Shown: piece after piece, positions 1-8,005 of the stretch
Numbering within the stretch: the stretch's first letter is position 1
Layout: every line of letters starts with the position of its first letter
NCBI GenBank assembly: GCA_020635495.1
Contig: JACJZQ010000002.1
Coordinates: 124,001-188,000 of the forward strand
Source of the DNA: Flavobacteriales bacterium
Lineage (GTDB): Bacteria > Bacteroidota > Bacteroidia > UBA10329
Direction: 5' to 3'
DNA: 64,000 nucleotides
Notes under the pieces: model-generated
The model's input: only the letters and a program-made list of their open reading frames with translations
Told to the model about the DNA's origin: nothing
The model's database searches: none
Position numbers and translations under genes: made by a program

Positions 1-656
1 TGATGTCTGAAGTGGATGCTGCCATCAAAGATGCTGATGCCATTCTTTATCTGGTTGAGCCTGAAGAACCATTCAACCACCCTTTTATTGAGAAATTGAA
101 CAATGTTTCGGCTCCTGTAATTGTGGTGATCAACAAGGTTGATCTGAACGAGCAGATCGATATTGCTGGTAAAATCTCGGAATGGAAGGGTTTGATGCTG
201 AACGCAGAGATCATCCCAACATCTGCACTGCATAAGTTCAATGTGGATGGATTGATAAACGTGCTTACCGGACATCTTCCAGAACATCCGCCCTATTACG
301 ATAAAGAGGCACTTACGGATAGGTCTGTTCGATTCTTTGTTTCAGAGATCATTCGTGAGAATATTCTTCGTCACTTCAAGAAAGAAATCCCGTACTCTGT
401 TGAAGTAGTGGTGGATGCCTATAAAGAAGGCAAGTTCAAGGATGAGATTGCGGCAATTATCTATGTAGAACGCGAATCTCAGAAGATCATAGTGATCGGT
501 CAAGGTGGTAGGGCCATTAAAAGATTAGGAACAGATTCTCGAAGAGCAATCGAGAATTTCATTCGAAAGAAAATACGTCTTGACATTACGGTTAAGGTGA
601 GAAAGGATTGGCGTAGTAACGAAAAGGACCTGAAAGATTTCGGGTATCAGAATTAA
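1..656 (+). CDS. era: GTPase Era, C-terminal part (cut by left edge)
   Basis: Era is a GTPase that binds the 3' end of 16S rRNA and helps 30S subunit maturation. The visible 217 residues lack the P-loop, which lies left of the window. They keep the G4 motif NKVD at about residue 44, the G5-like PTSALH, and a complete C-terminal KH domain whose GQGG loop is followed by the basic tail ending KVRKDWR. Full-length Era is about 290-300 residues, so roughly 75 are missing. The ATG at position 3 is probably internal. The stop is 2 nt before der, so the two ribosome-biogenesis GTPases are probably co-transcribed. Confidence 0.95.
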   Translation, partial: MSEVDAAIKDADAILYLVEPEEPFNHPFIEKLNNVSAPVIVVINKVDLNEQIDIAGKISEWKGLMLNAEIIPTSALHKFNVDGLINVLTGHLPEHPPYYDKEALTDRSVRFFVSEIIRENILRHFKKEIPYSVEVVVDAYKEGKFKDEIAAIIYVERESQKIIVIGQGGRAIKRLGTDSRRAIENFIRKKIRLDITVKVRKDWRSNEKDLKDFGYQN

Positions 657-658
657 GC

Positions 659-1963
659 ATGAGCAACATTGTAGCGATAGTAGGAAGGCCCAACGTGGGG
701 AAATCGACTCTTTTCAATAGACTGATAGGAGAACGACAGGCCATTGTTGATGAGCAAAGTGGAGTAACTCGAGACAGAACTTACGGTAAGTCTGAGTGGA
801 ATGGTGTGGAGTTCAATCTGATTGACTCTGGCGGTTACATACAAGGATCTGAGGATGTATTTGAAGGCGAGATCCGTAAGCAGGTAGAAATTGCAATAGA
901 AGAGGCAACGGTACTTCTGTTTGTAGTTGATGTGGCCTCCGGAATAATGGGACCGGACGAGGTAGTAGCCAACCTGCTCCGAAAATCTGAGAAACCCATT
1001 ATGTTGGTGGTAAACAAGGTTGACAACGGTGATAGAATTGCCGATGCCACCGAGTTCTATTCACTCGGGTTGGGAGATTATTATTGCATCTCAAGCATTA
1101 ACGGAAGCGGTACTGGAGAGTTGTTGGATGATCTGGTAAAGCATTTGAACCCGGATGTTTCTGAACCGCAATCTGAACTACCAAGGTTTGCCATTGTGGG
1201 CAGACCGAACGTTGGAAAATCAAGTCTGACAAATGCCTTGCTAGGTCAGGAACGGAATATTGTTACTGATATAGCTGGCACTACAAGAGATACTGTTGAC
1301 AGCCATTACAGCGGATTTGGATTTGAGTTCACGTTGGTTGATACGGCAGGAATCCGAAAAAAGAAATCGGTTCATGAAGACGTGGAGTTCTATAGTGTAC
1401 TGCGGTCTATTCGAGCAATTGAAAGTGCCGATGTCTGCATCCTAATGATCGATGCCACTCAGGGTTTTGAGCATCAGGACATGGCCATTTTCGGCCTGGC
1501 CAAAAAGAATCATAAAGGCGTTGTGATATTGGTTAACAAGTGGGACCTGGTTGAAAAAGACACCATGACGACCAAGAAATATACGGAGTTGATTCAATCT
1601 AAGATTGCTCCATTCAAAGATGTCCCGATAATTTTTGTGAGTGCTCTTACCAAACAACGGATTCATAAAGCGCTTGAAATTGCCGTTCAGGTTTATCAGA
1701 ATCGAACTCAGAAGATCCCTACAAGAGAATTGAACGAACTGATGTTGCCAATCATTCAGATGACCCCTCCTCCTGCGGTGAAGCATCATTATATCAAGAT
1801 CAAATTCGTTACGCAGTTACCAACGCATTTTCCATCTTTTGCCTTCTTCTGCAACCATCCTAAGCATGTTAGAGAAGATTACAGACGATTTCTAGAGAAC
1901 AAATTGAGAGAGCATTACGACTTCTCAGGAGTTCCCATAGAGATATACATGCGAAAGAAGTAA
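659..1963 (+). CDS. der: GTPase Der (EngA)
   Basis: Der is the double-GTPase required for 50S ribosomal subunit assembly. This 434-residue protein has the family length and layout. The first G domain has GRPNVGKS at residues 9-16 and NKVD near 120. The second repeats GRPNVGKS at 181-188 and has NKWD near 290. A C-terminal KH-like domain of about 110 residues follows. Both G2/G3 regions (TRDRTYG, DSGG; TRDTVD, DTAG) are intact. It begins 2 nt after the era stop and ends at a strong palindromic terminator shared with the convergent metK. Confidence 0.97.
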   Translation: MSNIVAIVGRPNVGKSTLFNRLIGERQAIVDEQSGVTRDRTYGKSEWNGVEFNLIDSGGYIQGSEDVFEGEIRKQVEIAIEEATVLLFVVDVASGIMGPDEVVANLLRKSEKPIMLVVNKVDNGDRIADATEFYSLGLGDYYCISSINGSGTGELLDDLVKHLNPDVSEPQSELPRFAIVGRPNVGKSSLTNALLGQERNIVTDIAGTTRDTVDSHYSGFGFEFTLVDTAGIRKKKSVHEDVEFYSVLRSIRAIESADVCILMIDATQGFEHQDMAIFGLAKKNHKGVVILVNKWDLVEKDTMTTKKYTELIQSKIAPFKDVPIIFVSALTKQRIHKALEIAVQVYQNRTQKIPTRELNELMLPIIQMTPPPAVKHHYIKIKFVTQLPTHFPSFAFFCNHPKHVREDYRRFLENKLREHYDFSGVPIEIYMRKK

Positions 1964-1968
1964 GAACA

Positions 1969-1996
1969 AAAAAGGGAGCCAATTGGCTCCCTTTTT
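1969..1996. terminator. Bidirectional intrinsic terminator between der and metK
   Basis: Two 12-nt arms (1969-1980 and 1985-1996) are exact reverse complements around an AATT centre. The arms run from A-rich through GGGAGCC. A-tract and T-tract flank the GC-rich core on both sides, so it can end transcription of der on the plus strand and of metK on the minus strand. Confidence 0.9.
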
Positions 1997-2019
1997 AATT
2001 GTTCTAAGCTGTGATTGTA

Positions 2020-3366
2020 TCAGTAAGCTACATCCTCATAGGTGGGAGCTTCATCCAGCTCAAATGTTTTCACCAACTTGTCTACCATATCCAATTTCTC
2101 CCAAGCAAAGGTCTCAACCTCTTTGTAGAGTTTGCCGTCCTTTTTCTTCACTCCTTCGCCCTCATAGTAAACTTCTACTTCTTTCTTCTCAGACTCTCTA
2201 CCGAAGTGTCCGTATGCAGCGGTTTCTGAGAAAACCGGATTCTTTAATCCGAAACGACTTACAATAGCAGCTGGTCGCATGTCAAAAAGATCTGCCACTT
2301 TCTCAGAAATCTCACCATCGCTCATTTTCTTACCGTTAACCCAAACCTTAGAGGTTTTATAGGTATTGACGTATAAGCTAACCGGGTCAGCAACTCCAAT
2401 TGCATAAGCAACCTGTACCAGAACCTCATCGCACACACCTGCCGCTACCAAGTTTTTGGCAACGTGACGTGCTGCATAGGCTGCACTTCTATCTACTTTG
2501 GAAGAATCCTTACCAGAGAAAGCACCACCACCGTGAGCTCCTCGTCCACCGTACGTATCAACAATGATCTTTCTACCTGTTAGACCAACGTCTCCATGTG
2601 GCCCACCAATAACGAACTTTCCAGTTGGGTTCACGTGCAACACAACTCTATCTTGCCAACCTCTACCGAATAGCTTTCTTGTTTTGGCGGGAAGTCTTCT
2701 GATTACCCTTTTAAGCACAATGTCACGCACATCTTTCTTGATTTGAGCCAACATTGCTTCTTCCTTGTCAAAATCATCGTGCTGGGTAGAAACAACTATG
2801 GTGTGGATAGAAACAGGCTTACCTCTTTCATTGTATTCAATTGTAACTTGAGACTTACTGTCTGGCCCTAGATACTTCATTAGCTTACCTCCCTCCTTTC
2901 GGATGGCAGCCATTTCTTGAAGGATCATATGAGAAAGCTGAAGGGAAAGTGGAATTCGACTTTCGGTTTCATTGGTTGCGTATCCGAACATCATTCCTTG
3001 GTCTCCAGCTCCTTGCTCCTTGTGCAGGCCTTCTCCTTCAACAACTCCTTGTCTGATATCTGCAGATTGTTCGTGCAACGCAGAAATTACCCCACAAGAT
3101 TCTGAATCGAACTTGTACGAAGCTTTGGTGTACCCGATTTTCTGAACGGTTCTTCGGACAATCTCATCCACTTTAACCTTTCCTTCTCCTTGTGATGAAA
3201 TCTCACCACCAACTACCACAAGACCTGTTGTGCAGAATGTTTCACAGGCCACTTTAGAATGAGGATCATGACGTAGAAACTCATCCAGCATTGCGTCTGA
3301 TATCTGATCCGCAACCTTGTCAGGATGCCCTTCTGAAACAGACTCTGAAGTAAATAGATAACTCAT
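2020..3366 (-). CDS. metK: S-adenosylmethionine synthase
   Basis: Makes S-adenosylmethionine from methionine and ATP. The N-terminus has the ATP-binding GHPDKVADQ segment, followed by the family signatures GAGDQGMMFGYA and GGGAFSGKD, with downstream lysine and aspartate ligands (SSKVDRSAAY). At 448 residues it is longer than the roughly 384-residue E. coli enzyme; the extra length is spread through inserts and the C-terminus. Start ATG at 3366 fits the conserved N-terminus MSYLFTSESVSEGHPDK. It lies 104 nt downstream of gldA on the same strand. I looked for a SAM riboswitch in the leader and recognised none. Confidence 0.96.
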   Translation of the reverse strand: MSYLFTSESVSEGHPDKVADQISDAMLDEFLRHDPHSKVACETFCTTGLVVVGGEISSQGEGKVKVDEIVRRTVQKIGYTKASYKFDSESCGVISALHEQSADIRQGVVEGEGLHKEQGAGDQGMMFGYATNETESRIPLSLQLSHMILQEMAAIRKEGGKLMKYLGPDSKSQVTIEYNERGKPVSIHTIVVSTQHDDFDKEEAMLAQIKKDVRDIVLKRVIRRLPAKTRKLFGRGWQDRVVLHVNPTGKFVIGGPHGDVGLTGRKIIVDTYGGRGAHGGGAFSGKDSSKVDRSAAYAARHVAKNLVAAGVCDEVLVQVAYAIGVADPVSLYVNTYKTSKVWVNGKKMSDGEISEKVADLFDMRPAAIVSRFGLKNPVFSETAAYGHFGRESEKKEVEVYYEGEGVKKKDGKLYKEVETFAWEKLDMVDKLVKTFELDEAPTYEDVAY

Positions 3367-3470
3367 TTTTAAACTTAATATTTATAACAGTGTATTTGTT
3401 CTTGATTTAAGCGGGGCGCAAGGTAAACTTTTTACAAACAGATAGATACGAGGCCTATCATCAATTATTG

Positions 3471-4373
3471 TCAGGAAGTATGCTTTCTGAAAACTTCTTC
3501 CAGACTCTCGTCCTGATGTTTCAGACTAAGCACAAGTAGGTCATTTTCCCTTGCCCATTTAGCAACAGATTTTCGGAAATCTTCCGTAGATGATGCTGTT
3601 ATCATATAGTTGGTTCCAACCGTATTCTTAAAGCTCAGCATTCCATCCAATGAACTGAACAATTGCTCATTGATCTCAGAGTCAAACTCAACAATTACGC
3701 ACTGTTCAAGCTCATTTTCTGCAACTCCGACTTTCCTATCTGTTACCAGTTTGCCTTTATCAATGATGATAACGCGATCTGATACCGCCTCAACCTCTTG
3801 CATAATGTGCGATGAGAACATCACGGTCTTATCCTTTCCCAACTCCTTTATCAATGCTCTGATGTCCTGCAATTGATTGGGGTCTAGCCCCGATGTCGGT
3901 TCATCAAGAATCAGAATGGCAGGGTCATGAATCAGGGCCTGTGCAATACCAACCCGCTGCTTATAACCTTTGGAAAGCTGTAAGATCTGTTTGTGCTGTT
4001 CTCGTCCCAAGCCGGTTTTCCGAATCATCTCCTCTACGCGTTTGTCTGCATCTTTGGTTATTCCGTAAAGACCGCACACAAAATGAAGGTATTCCTTCAC
4101 GTACATGTCATAGTACAGCGGATTGCTCTCTGGTAGGTAACCAACAGATTTCCGTACAGTCATGGAATCAGATTCGATATCTGCACCGTTCACCGTTACC
4201 TTTCCAGAACTTGGTGGAATGAAGCATGAGATGATCTTCATCATCGTGGACTTTCCCGCTCCGTTCGGCCCCAAAAAACCCAACACCTCCCCTTTCTTCA
4301 CCTCAAAAGACACATTATCCAGCGCCTTCTGATCGCCATACAGTTTAGTTACCCCCTCTACCTTAATTGACAT
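3471..4373 (-). CDS. gldA: ABC transporter ATP-binding protein, GldA type
   Basis: ATPase subunit of an ABC exporter of the gliding-motility GldA family, 300 residues. The nucleotide-binding domain shows Walker A GPNGAGKS at about 35-42, a signature LSKGYKQRVGIAQAL, Walker B LILDEP and the switch histidine in SSHIMQEVE. An 80-residue C-terminal extension is typical of DrrA/GldA-like ATPases. The matching permease genes gldF and gldG are not in the window, so membership of a gliding complex is inferred from family resemblance. Divergent from rsgA with about 60 nt between. Confidence 0.82.
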   Translation of the reverse strand: MSIKVEGVTKLYGDQKALDNVSFEVKKGEVLGFLGPNGAGKSTMMKIISCFIPPSSGKVTVNGADIESDSMTVRKSVGYLPESNPLYYDMYVKEYLHFVCGLYGITKDADKRVEEMIRKTGLGREQHKQILQLSKGYKQRVGIAQALIHDPAILILDEPTSGLDPNQLQDIRALIKELGKDKTVMFSSHIMQEVEAVSDRVIIIDKGKLVTDRKVGVAENELEQCVIVEFDSEINEQLFSSLDGMLSFKNTVGTNYMITASSTEDFRKSVAKWARENDLLVLSLKHQDESLEEVFRKHTS

Positions 4374-4419
4374 GCTTACAAATTTGAAGTGAAGTTAATA
4401 ATTGCCCTCGCCAAGCAAG

Positions 4420-4427
4420 TATCTTTG
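4420..4427 (+). promoter_or_regulatory. -7 box of the rsgA promoter
   Basis: TATCTTTG matches the Bacteroidota -7 consensus TAnnTTTG exactly and ends 6 nt before the ATG at 4434. No well-spaced -33 TTG was found. The position rules out the upstream GTG at 4389 as start and implies a leaderless or near-leaderless transcript. Confidence 0.55.
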
Positions 4428-4433
4428 CGTTGG

Positions 4434-5351
4434 ATGAGCAACGGCATTCTCGGAAAAATAGTACGCAGTACCGGAAGTTGGAGTACGGTAAGATTGAGTG
4501 ATGGTTCGTTTGTTGAATGTAGGCTACGCGGTCAGTTCAGAAAACAAGGAATGCGTAGCACCAATCCTGTGGCGGTTGGCGATAACGTTTCCATTGAAAT
4601 GGAGGATGAAACGGGCGTGATAACCGAAATCCACGACCGAAGCAATTACATTATCCGTAAGTCGGTTAACCTAAGCAAAGAGGTCCATGTAATTGCTGCC
4701 AATATGGATCAGGCAATTGTGGTAGCAACGGTTGCCAAACCAAGAACTTCGTACGGATTCATTGATAGATTTCTGTGCGTTGCGGAAGCCTATGGAATCA
4801 AAGCAACGGTTGTACTTAACAAGATGGATCTTACAGATTCTGATAAACTCAGAAAACTGACGGATGAATACATCAAAACATACATCAACGCAGGTTATAC
4901 TGTAATCCAAACTTCGGCCGTTTCCGGATTTGGAATTGACAAACTGCAACAGCTCCTTAAGAAAAAAACCACGCTGGTTTTCGGTCATTCTGGCGTTGGC
5001 AAAAGCAGTCTACTCAATGCGCTGCAGGCAGACCTTGATCTGCGCACTGGAGAAATTTCCGAGGTACACAGCAAGGGAACGCACACAACCACGTTTGCAG
5101 AAATGTTTGAATTGGATTTTGGTGGTTTTGTCATTGACACGCCAGGTGTGAAAGAGTTTGGAATGGTGGATATGACCAAGGAGGAACTCTATCACTACTT
5201 CCCTGACATTTTCAACATTTCGAGCCAATGCAAATTCGGGAACTGCCTGCACGTGAATGAGCCAGGCTGTGCGGTTAAACGTGCCGTAGATACAGCTGAA
5301 ATCTCAGAGAGCAGGTATTCAAGTTATATTAGCATTCTAGAGAGTCTCTGA
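4434..5351 (+). CDS. rsgA: Small ribosomal subunit biogenesis GTPase RsgA
   Basis: Circularly permuted GTPase that checks 30S subunit maturation. The order of motifs is diagnostic: G4 NKMD (about residue 129) precedes the P-loop GHSGVGKSS (about 184) and the DTPGVKEFG G3 motif. An OB-fold lies at the N-terminus, and a C-terminal zinc-binding segment has CKFGNCLHVNEPGC. An in-frame GTG exists at 4389, but the -7 box at 4420-4427 lies between it and the ATG at 4434, so 4434 is chosen (305 residues). The stop overlaps the next start in TGATG. Confidence 0.94.
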   Translation: MSNGILGKIVRSTGSWSTVRLSDGSFVECRLRGQFRKQGMRSTNPVAVGDNVSIEMEDETGVITEIHDRSNYIIRKSVNLSKEVHVIAANMDQAIVVATVAKPRTSYGFIDRFLCVAEAYGIKATVVLNKMDLTDSDKLRKLTDEYIKTYINAGYTVIQTSAVSGFGIDKLQQLLKKKTTLVFGHSGVGKSSLLNALQADLDLRTGEISEVHSKGTHTTTFAEMFELDFGGFVIDTPGVKEFGMVDMTKEELYHYFPDIFNISSQCKFGNCLHVNEPGCAVKRAVDTAEISESRYSSYISILESL

Positions 5352-5854
5352 TGGATCAATTTCTGGAAAGCATACGTCATACAGGATGGGAAGTGATCAT
5401 CGCGTTCGTGGTAGCAAATCTTATTGCCCAAGGTTTTAAGATCCTGACCGTTGCCATCAAGAAAAGAACATTCCGATGGACCATCCTTTTCGCAACCGGA
5501 GGAATGCCATCAAGCCATAGTTCTACCGTTGTTGCCATGGCCACTTCTGTAGGATTGATTGATGGATTCAACTCCACTACGTACGCCATTGCCGTTTGCT
5601 TTGCAACTGTTGTGATGTTTGATGCAGCAGGCCTGCGAAGGAACGCCAGCAAACAGGCCATGGTATTGAACAGAATGATCAAACAACTCTTGGCTCCAGA
5701 CTCTGAAACGGGCAAGGTCAAGCTCAAGGAATTCTTAGGTCACACCCCTACCGAAGTGCTTGTAGGAGCATTGCTTGGTATCGTTGTAAGCTTGGGAATT
5801 CATTTTGGTTATGATTGGGAGAGTTACCTCGAATTCTTCAGGATCAAAGGCTGA
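5351..5854 (+). CDS. Divergent PAP2 family membrane protein (DUF212)
   Basis: A 167-residue membrane protein of the divergent PAP2/DUF212 family (Bacillus YuiD-like). Visible are an N-terminal hydrophobic segment, the conserved GGMPSSHSS phosphatase-like motif at about 50-58, the RRNASKQA motif near 96 and a C-terminal hydrophobic helix. The SSHS core resembles PAP2 phosphatases, but the rest of the catalytic triad is not obvious, so the activity is unknown. It overlaps rsgA by 1 nt and is likely translationally coupled to it. Confidence 0.8.
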   Translation: MDQFLESIRHTGWEVIIAFVVANLIAQGFKILTVAIKKRTFRWTILFATGGMPSSHSSTVVAMATSVGLIDGFNSTTYAIAVCFATVVMFDAAGLRRNASKQAMVLNRMIKQLLAPDSETGKVKLKEFLGHTPTEVLVGALLGIVVSLGIHFGYDWESYLEFFRIKG

Positions 5855-5926
5855 TTCGGAAAGTTTAAGAAACCGGTAATGCCAATTTTGGCTTACTGCG
5901 TTACATTTACGACAATTGAATTGAAA

Positions 5927-6775
5927 ATGGGATTTTCGAAAGAGGATTTAGAAGGTTTCAAGTATCGTAAAGAGGTACTTGCAAGGGCCAAACAGTTAGA
6001 CCTTGACCTATCTAAGCATGTGGCCAACAGAAAATATGAGCTAGAGTTGGCAAGGCTTCAGGCTCAGATGGTAAGTCTACAGCATTGGGTGTACAAGAAT
6101 AAGTTAAGAGTTGCCATCTTGCTTGAGGGTAGAGACGCTGCAGGAAAAGGAGGCACCATAAAACGATTCACGGAACATCTGAATCCGCGAACCCGAAGAA
6201 TTGTGGCTCTGAACAAACCAACAGAGATAGAAAAAGGACAGTGGTTTTTCAGACGTTACATCAGTCAGCTACCCGAACCGGGCGAGATCGTTTTCTTTGA
6301 TAGAAGTTGGTACAACCGTGCTGTTGTTGAACCGGTCATGGGTTTTTGCACCCCTGCACAGTATGATCAATTCATGGTTCAAGTACCGGAATTTGAACAC
6401 ATGTTGTACGAAGATGGAGTCATCATCATCAAATTCTGGTTCTCCATTACCAAAGAAGAACAGGAAAAAAGATTTCTGGCCCGTGTCAAGAATCCGTTGA
6501 AGCAATGGAAGTTCAGCCCGGTAGATCAAAAAGGTCAAGAAATGTGGGATAAATACACCTACTATAAGGAACAGATGTTTTCTCGCACGCACACCAATTT
6601 CAGTCCGTGGATCATCGTAAAAACCAACAACAAAAGAACTGCCAGATTGGAGAGCATGCGCTACATTCTCTCCCGTTTTGAATATGATGGCAAATCAGAT
6701 TCAGAAACCATCCTTCAGCCAGACCCGAACGTAATTGTAAGATACTATCGCCATGTCCAACAGATCGATATCTGA
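5927..6775 (+). CDS. Polyphosphate kinase 2, first of two tandem copies
   Basis: PPK2 family enzymes transfer phosphate between polyphosphate and nucleotides. The Walker A-like GRDAAGKGG is near residue 79, followed by the lid region and the Walker B-like FFDRSWYNRAVVEP. The 282-residue length fits a single-domain PPK2. An in-frame ATG at 5879 would add 16 residues unlike the family; MGFSKEDLEGF at 5927 is the better start. The stop lies 23 nt inside the next gene, a paralogue in another frame. Substrate preference (NDP or NMP) cannot be read from sequence alone. Confidence 0.9.
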   Translation: MGFSKEDLEGFKYRKEVLARAKQLDLDLSKHVANRKYELELARLQAQMVSLQHWVYKNKLRVAILLEGRDAAGKGGTIKRFTEHLNPRTRRIVALNKPTEIEKGQWFFRRYISQLPEPGEIVFFDRSWYNRAVVEPVMGFCTPAQYDQFMVQVPEFEHMLYEDGVIIIKFWFSITKEEQEKRFLARVKNPLKQWKFSPVDQKGQEMWDKYTYYKEQMFSRTHTNFSPWIIVKTNNKRTARLESMRYILSRFEYDGKSDSETILQPDPNVIVRYYRHVQQIDI

Positions 6776-7568
6776 TATAAACTTAGAAGAGCCTTTGGAC
6801 CTCACGGAGGAGGATGTAAAACTGCTCAATTCCAAGATCGGTTTGAGGCAATTGGTACGTTCATCCAAAGTAAACATTCGCAAAGCCTTAAGATACGCCC
6901 AATACGATGTTGAACTGAGAGATCTGCAGGCTGAGATGATAAAGCTTCAAGCTTGGGTTGAAGCCAACGACCAAAAAGTGGTGATCATTTACGAGGGCCG
7001 CGATGCGGCCGGTAAAGGTGGTGCCATTCGTAGAGCCGTAGCTCACATCAATCCTAGGACTTACCGTGTCATAGCACTTCCCAAACCTACCAAGGAGGAA
7101 GCCGGGCAGTGGTATTTTCAGCGATATGTTAGAAGGCTACCCATTCCTGGTGAGATGGTTTTTTTCGATAGAAGTTGGCACAACCGCGCGGTTGTGGAAC
7201 CCGTTAACGGATTCTGTACTAAAGAGCAGTACGACATCTTTATGGAGAATGTCAATCAGTTTGAAAAGATGCTCGTTCAGGGTAATACACACCTCATCAA
7301 ACTGTACTTCTCCATAACAAAGGAAGAACAGGCAAGACGATTTGATGATATTCTGAAAGACCCGCTGAAACGCTGGAAAATGAGTCCGGTGGACGAACGT
7401 GCTCAAGAACTTTGGGATGAATACACCAAGTACAAGCAGGTCATGTTCGACCATACACACACGGAACATGCCCCTTGGACCATTATTGATGCCAACTCGA
7501 AGATTGAAGCGCGCATTAATTCAATCAAGCACATTCTAGAGCGTATTCCTTATAAGCAGTCAGATTAA
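6753..7568 (+). CDS. Polyphosphate kinase 2, second tandem copy
   Basis: Paralogue of the preceding PPK2, 271 residues, with GRDAAGKGG near 87 and FFDRSWHNRAVVEP. The two copies agree through the catalytic core but differ in their ends and in Trp-Tyr versus Trp-His before the conserved NRAVVEP. The start overlaps the end of the first copy by 23 nt, which points to tight translational coupling. The two could form a heteromer or split AMP/ADP phosphorylation between them; neither is shown by the sequence. Confidence 0.9.
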   Translation: MSNRSISDINLEEPLDLTEEDVKLLNSKIGLRQLVRSSKVNIRKALRYAQYDVELRDLQAEMIKLQAWVEANDQKVVIIYEGRDAAGKGGAIRRAVAHINPRTYRVIALPKPTKEEAGQWYFQRYVRRLPIPGEMVFFDRSWHNRAVVEPVNGFCTKEQYDIFMENVNQFEKMLVQGNTHLIKLYFSITKEEQARRFDDILKDPLKRWKMSPVDERAQELWDEYTKYKQVMFDHTHTEHAPWTIIDANSKIEARINSIKHILERIPYKQSD

Positions 7569-7569
7569 A

Positions 7570-7959
7570 ATGGATTTTTTAAAAAGGACGGTGATACCAG
7601 TATTAGCAGCAACAATTTGGATTAGCATTTCTGAATTTGTCAGAAACGAATTCCTGTTGAAACACTTCTGGATCGATCACTATAACGGTCTTGGGCTAAC
7701 CTTCCCATCCGAACCCATTAATGGAGCCGTTTGGGGCGTTTGGTCACTGGTCTTTGCCATTTCCATTTTCATTATAGCTAAGCGGTTCTCCCTAATAGAA
7801 ACCACCATCATTGCATGGCTGGTCGGTTTTGTTCTAATGTGGATAGTTACCGCAAATATGAGTGTATTACCATTGGGAATTCTTTTCTATGCTGTGCCCC
7901 TCAGTATATTAGAAGCGTTCCTAGCCAGTTACATCATTTTCCAGCTTAGGCCTAAATGA
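7570..7959 (+). CDS. Small four-helix membrane protein of unknown function
   Basis: The 129-residue product is almost wholly hydrophobic. Four likely membrane helices lie near residues 5-25, 50-70, 75-95 and 100-122. There is a short polar loop after helix 1 and a basic C-terminus (QLRPK). I do not recognise the family. It starts 1 nt after the second PPK2 stop, so it is probably the last gene of the PPK2 operon. Confidence 0.65.
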   Translation: MDFLKRTVIPVLAATIWISISEFVRNEFLLKHFWIDHYNGLGLTFPSEPINGAVWGVWSLVFAISIFIIAKRFSLIETTIIAWLVGFVLMWIVTANMSVLPLGILFYAVPLSILEAFLASYIIFQLRPK

Positions 7960-8005
7960 ATTTCGTAAGGTGATTTTATAACTTCGGAGAAACAACCCGT
8001 TTTCG

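Noticed and set aside
3367..3470. SAM riboswitch upstream of metK
   Set aside because: The 104-nt leader is AT-rich and I see no pseudoknot or conserved SAM-binding core; an Infernal search with SAM riboswitch models would settle it.
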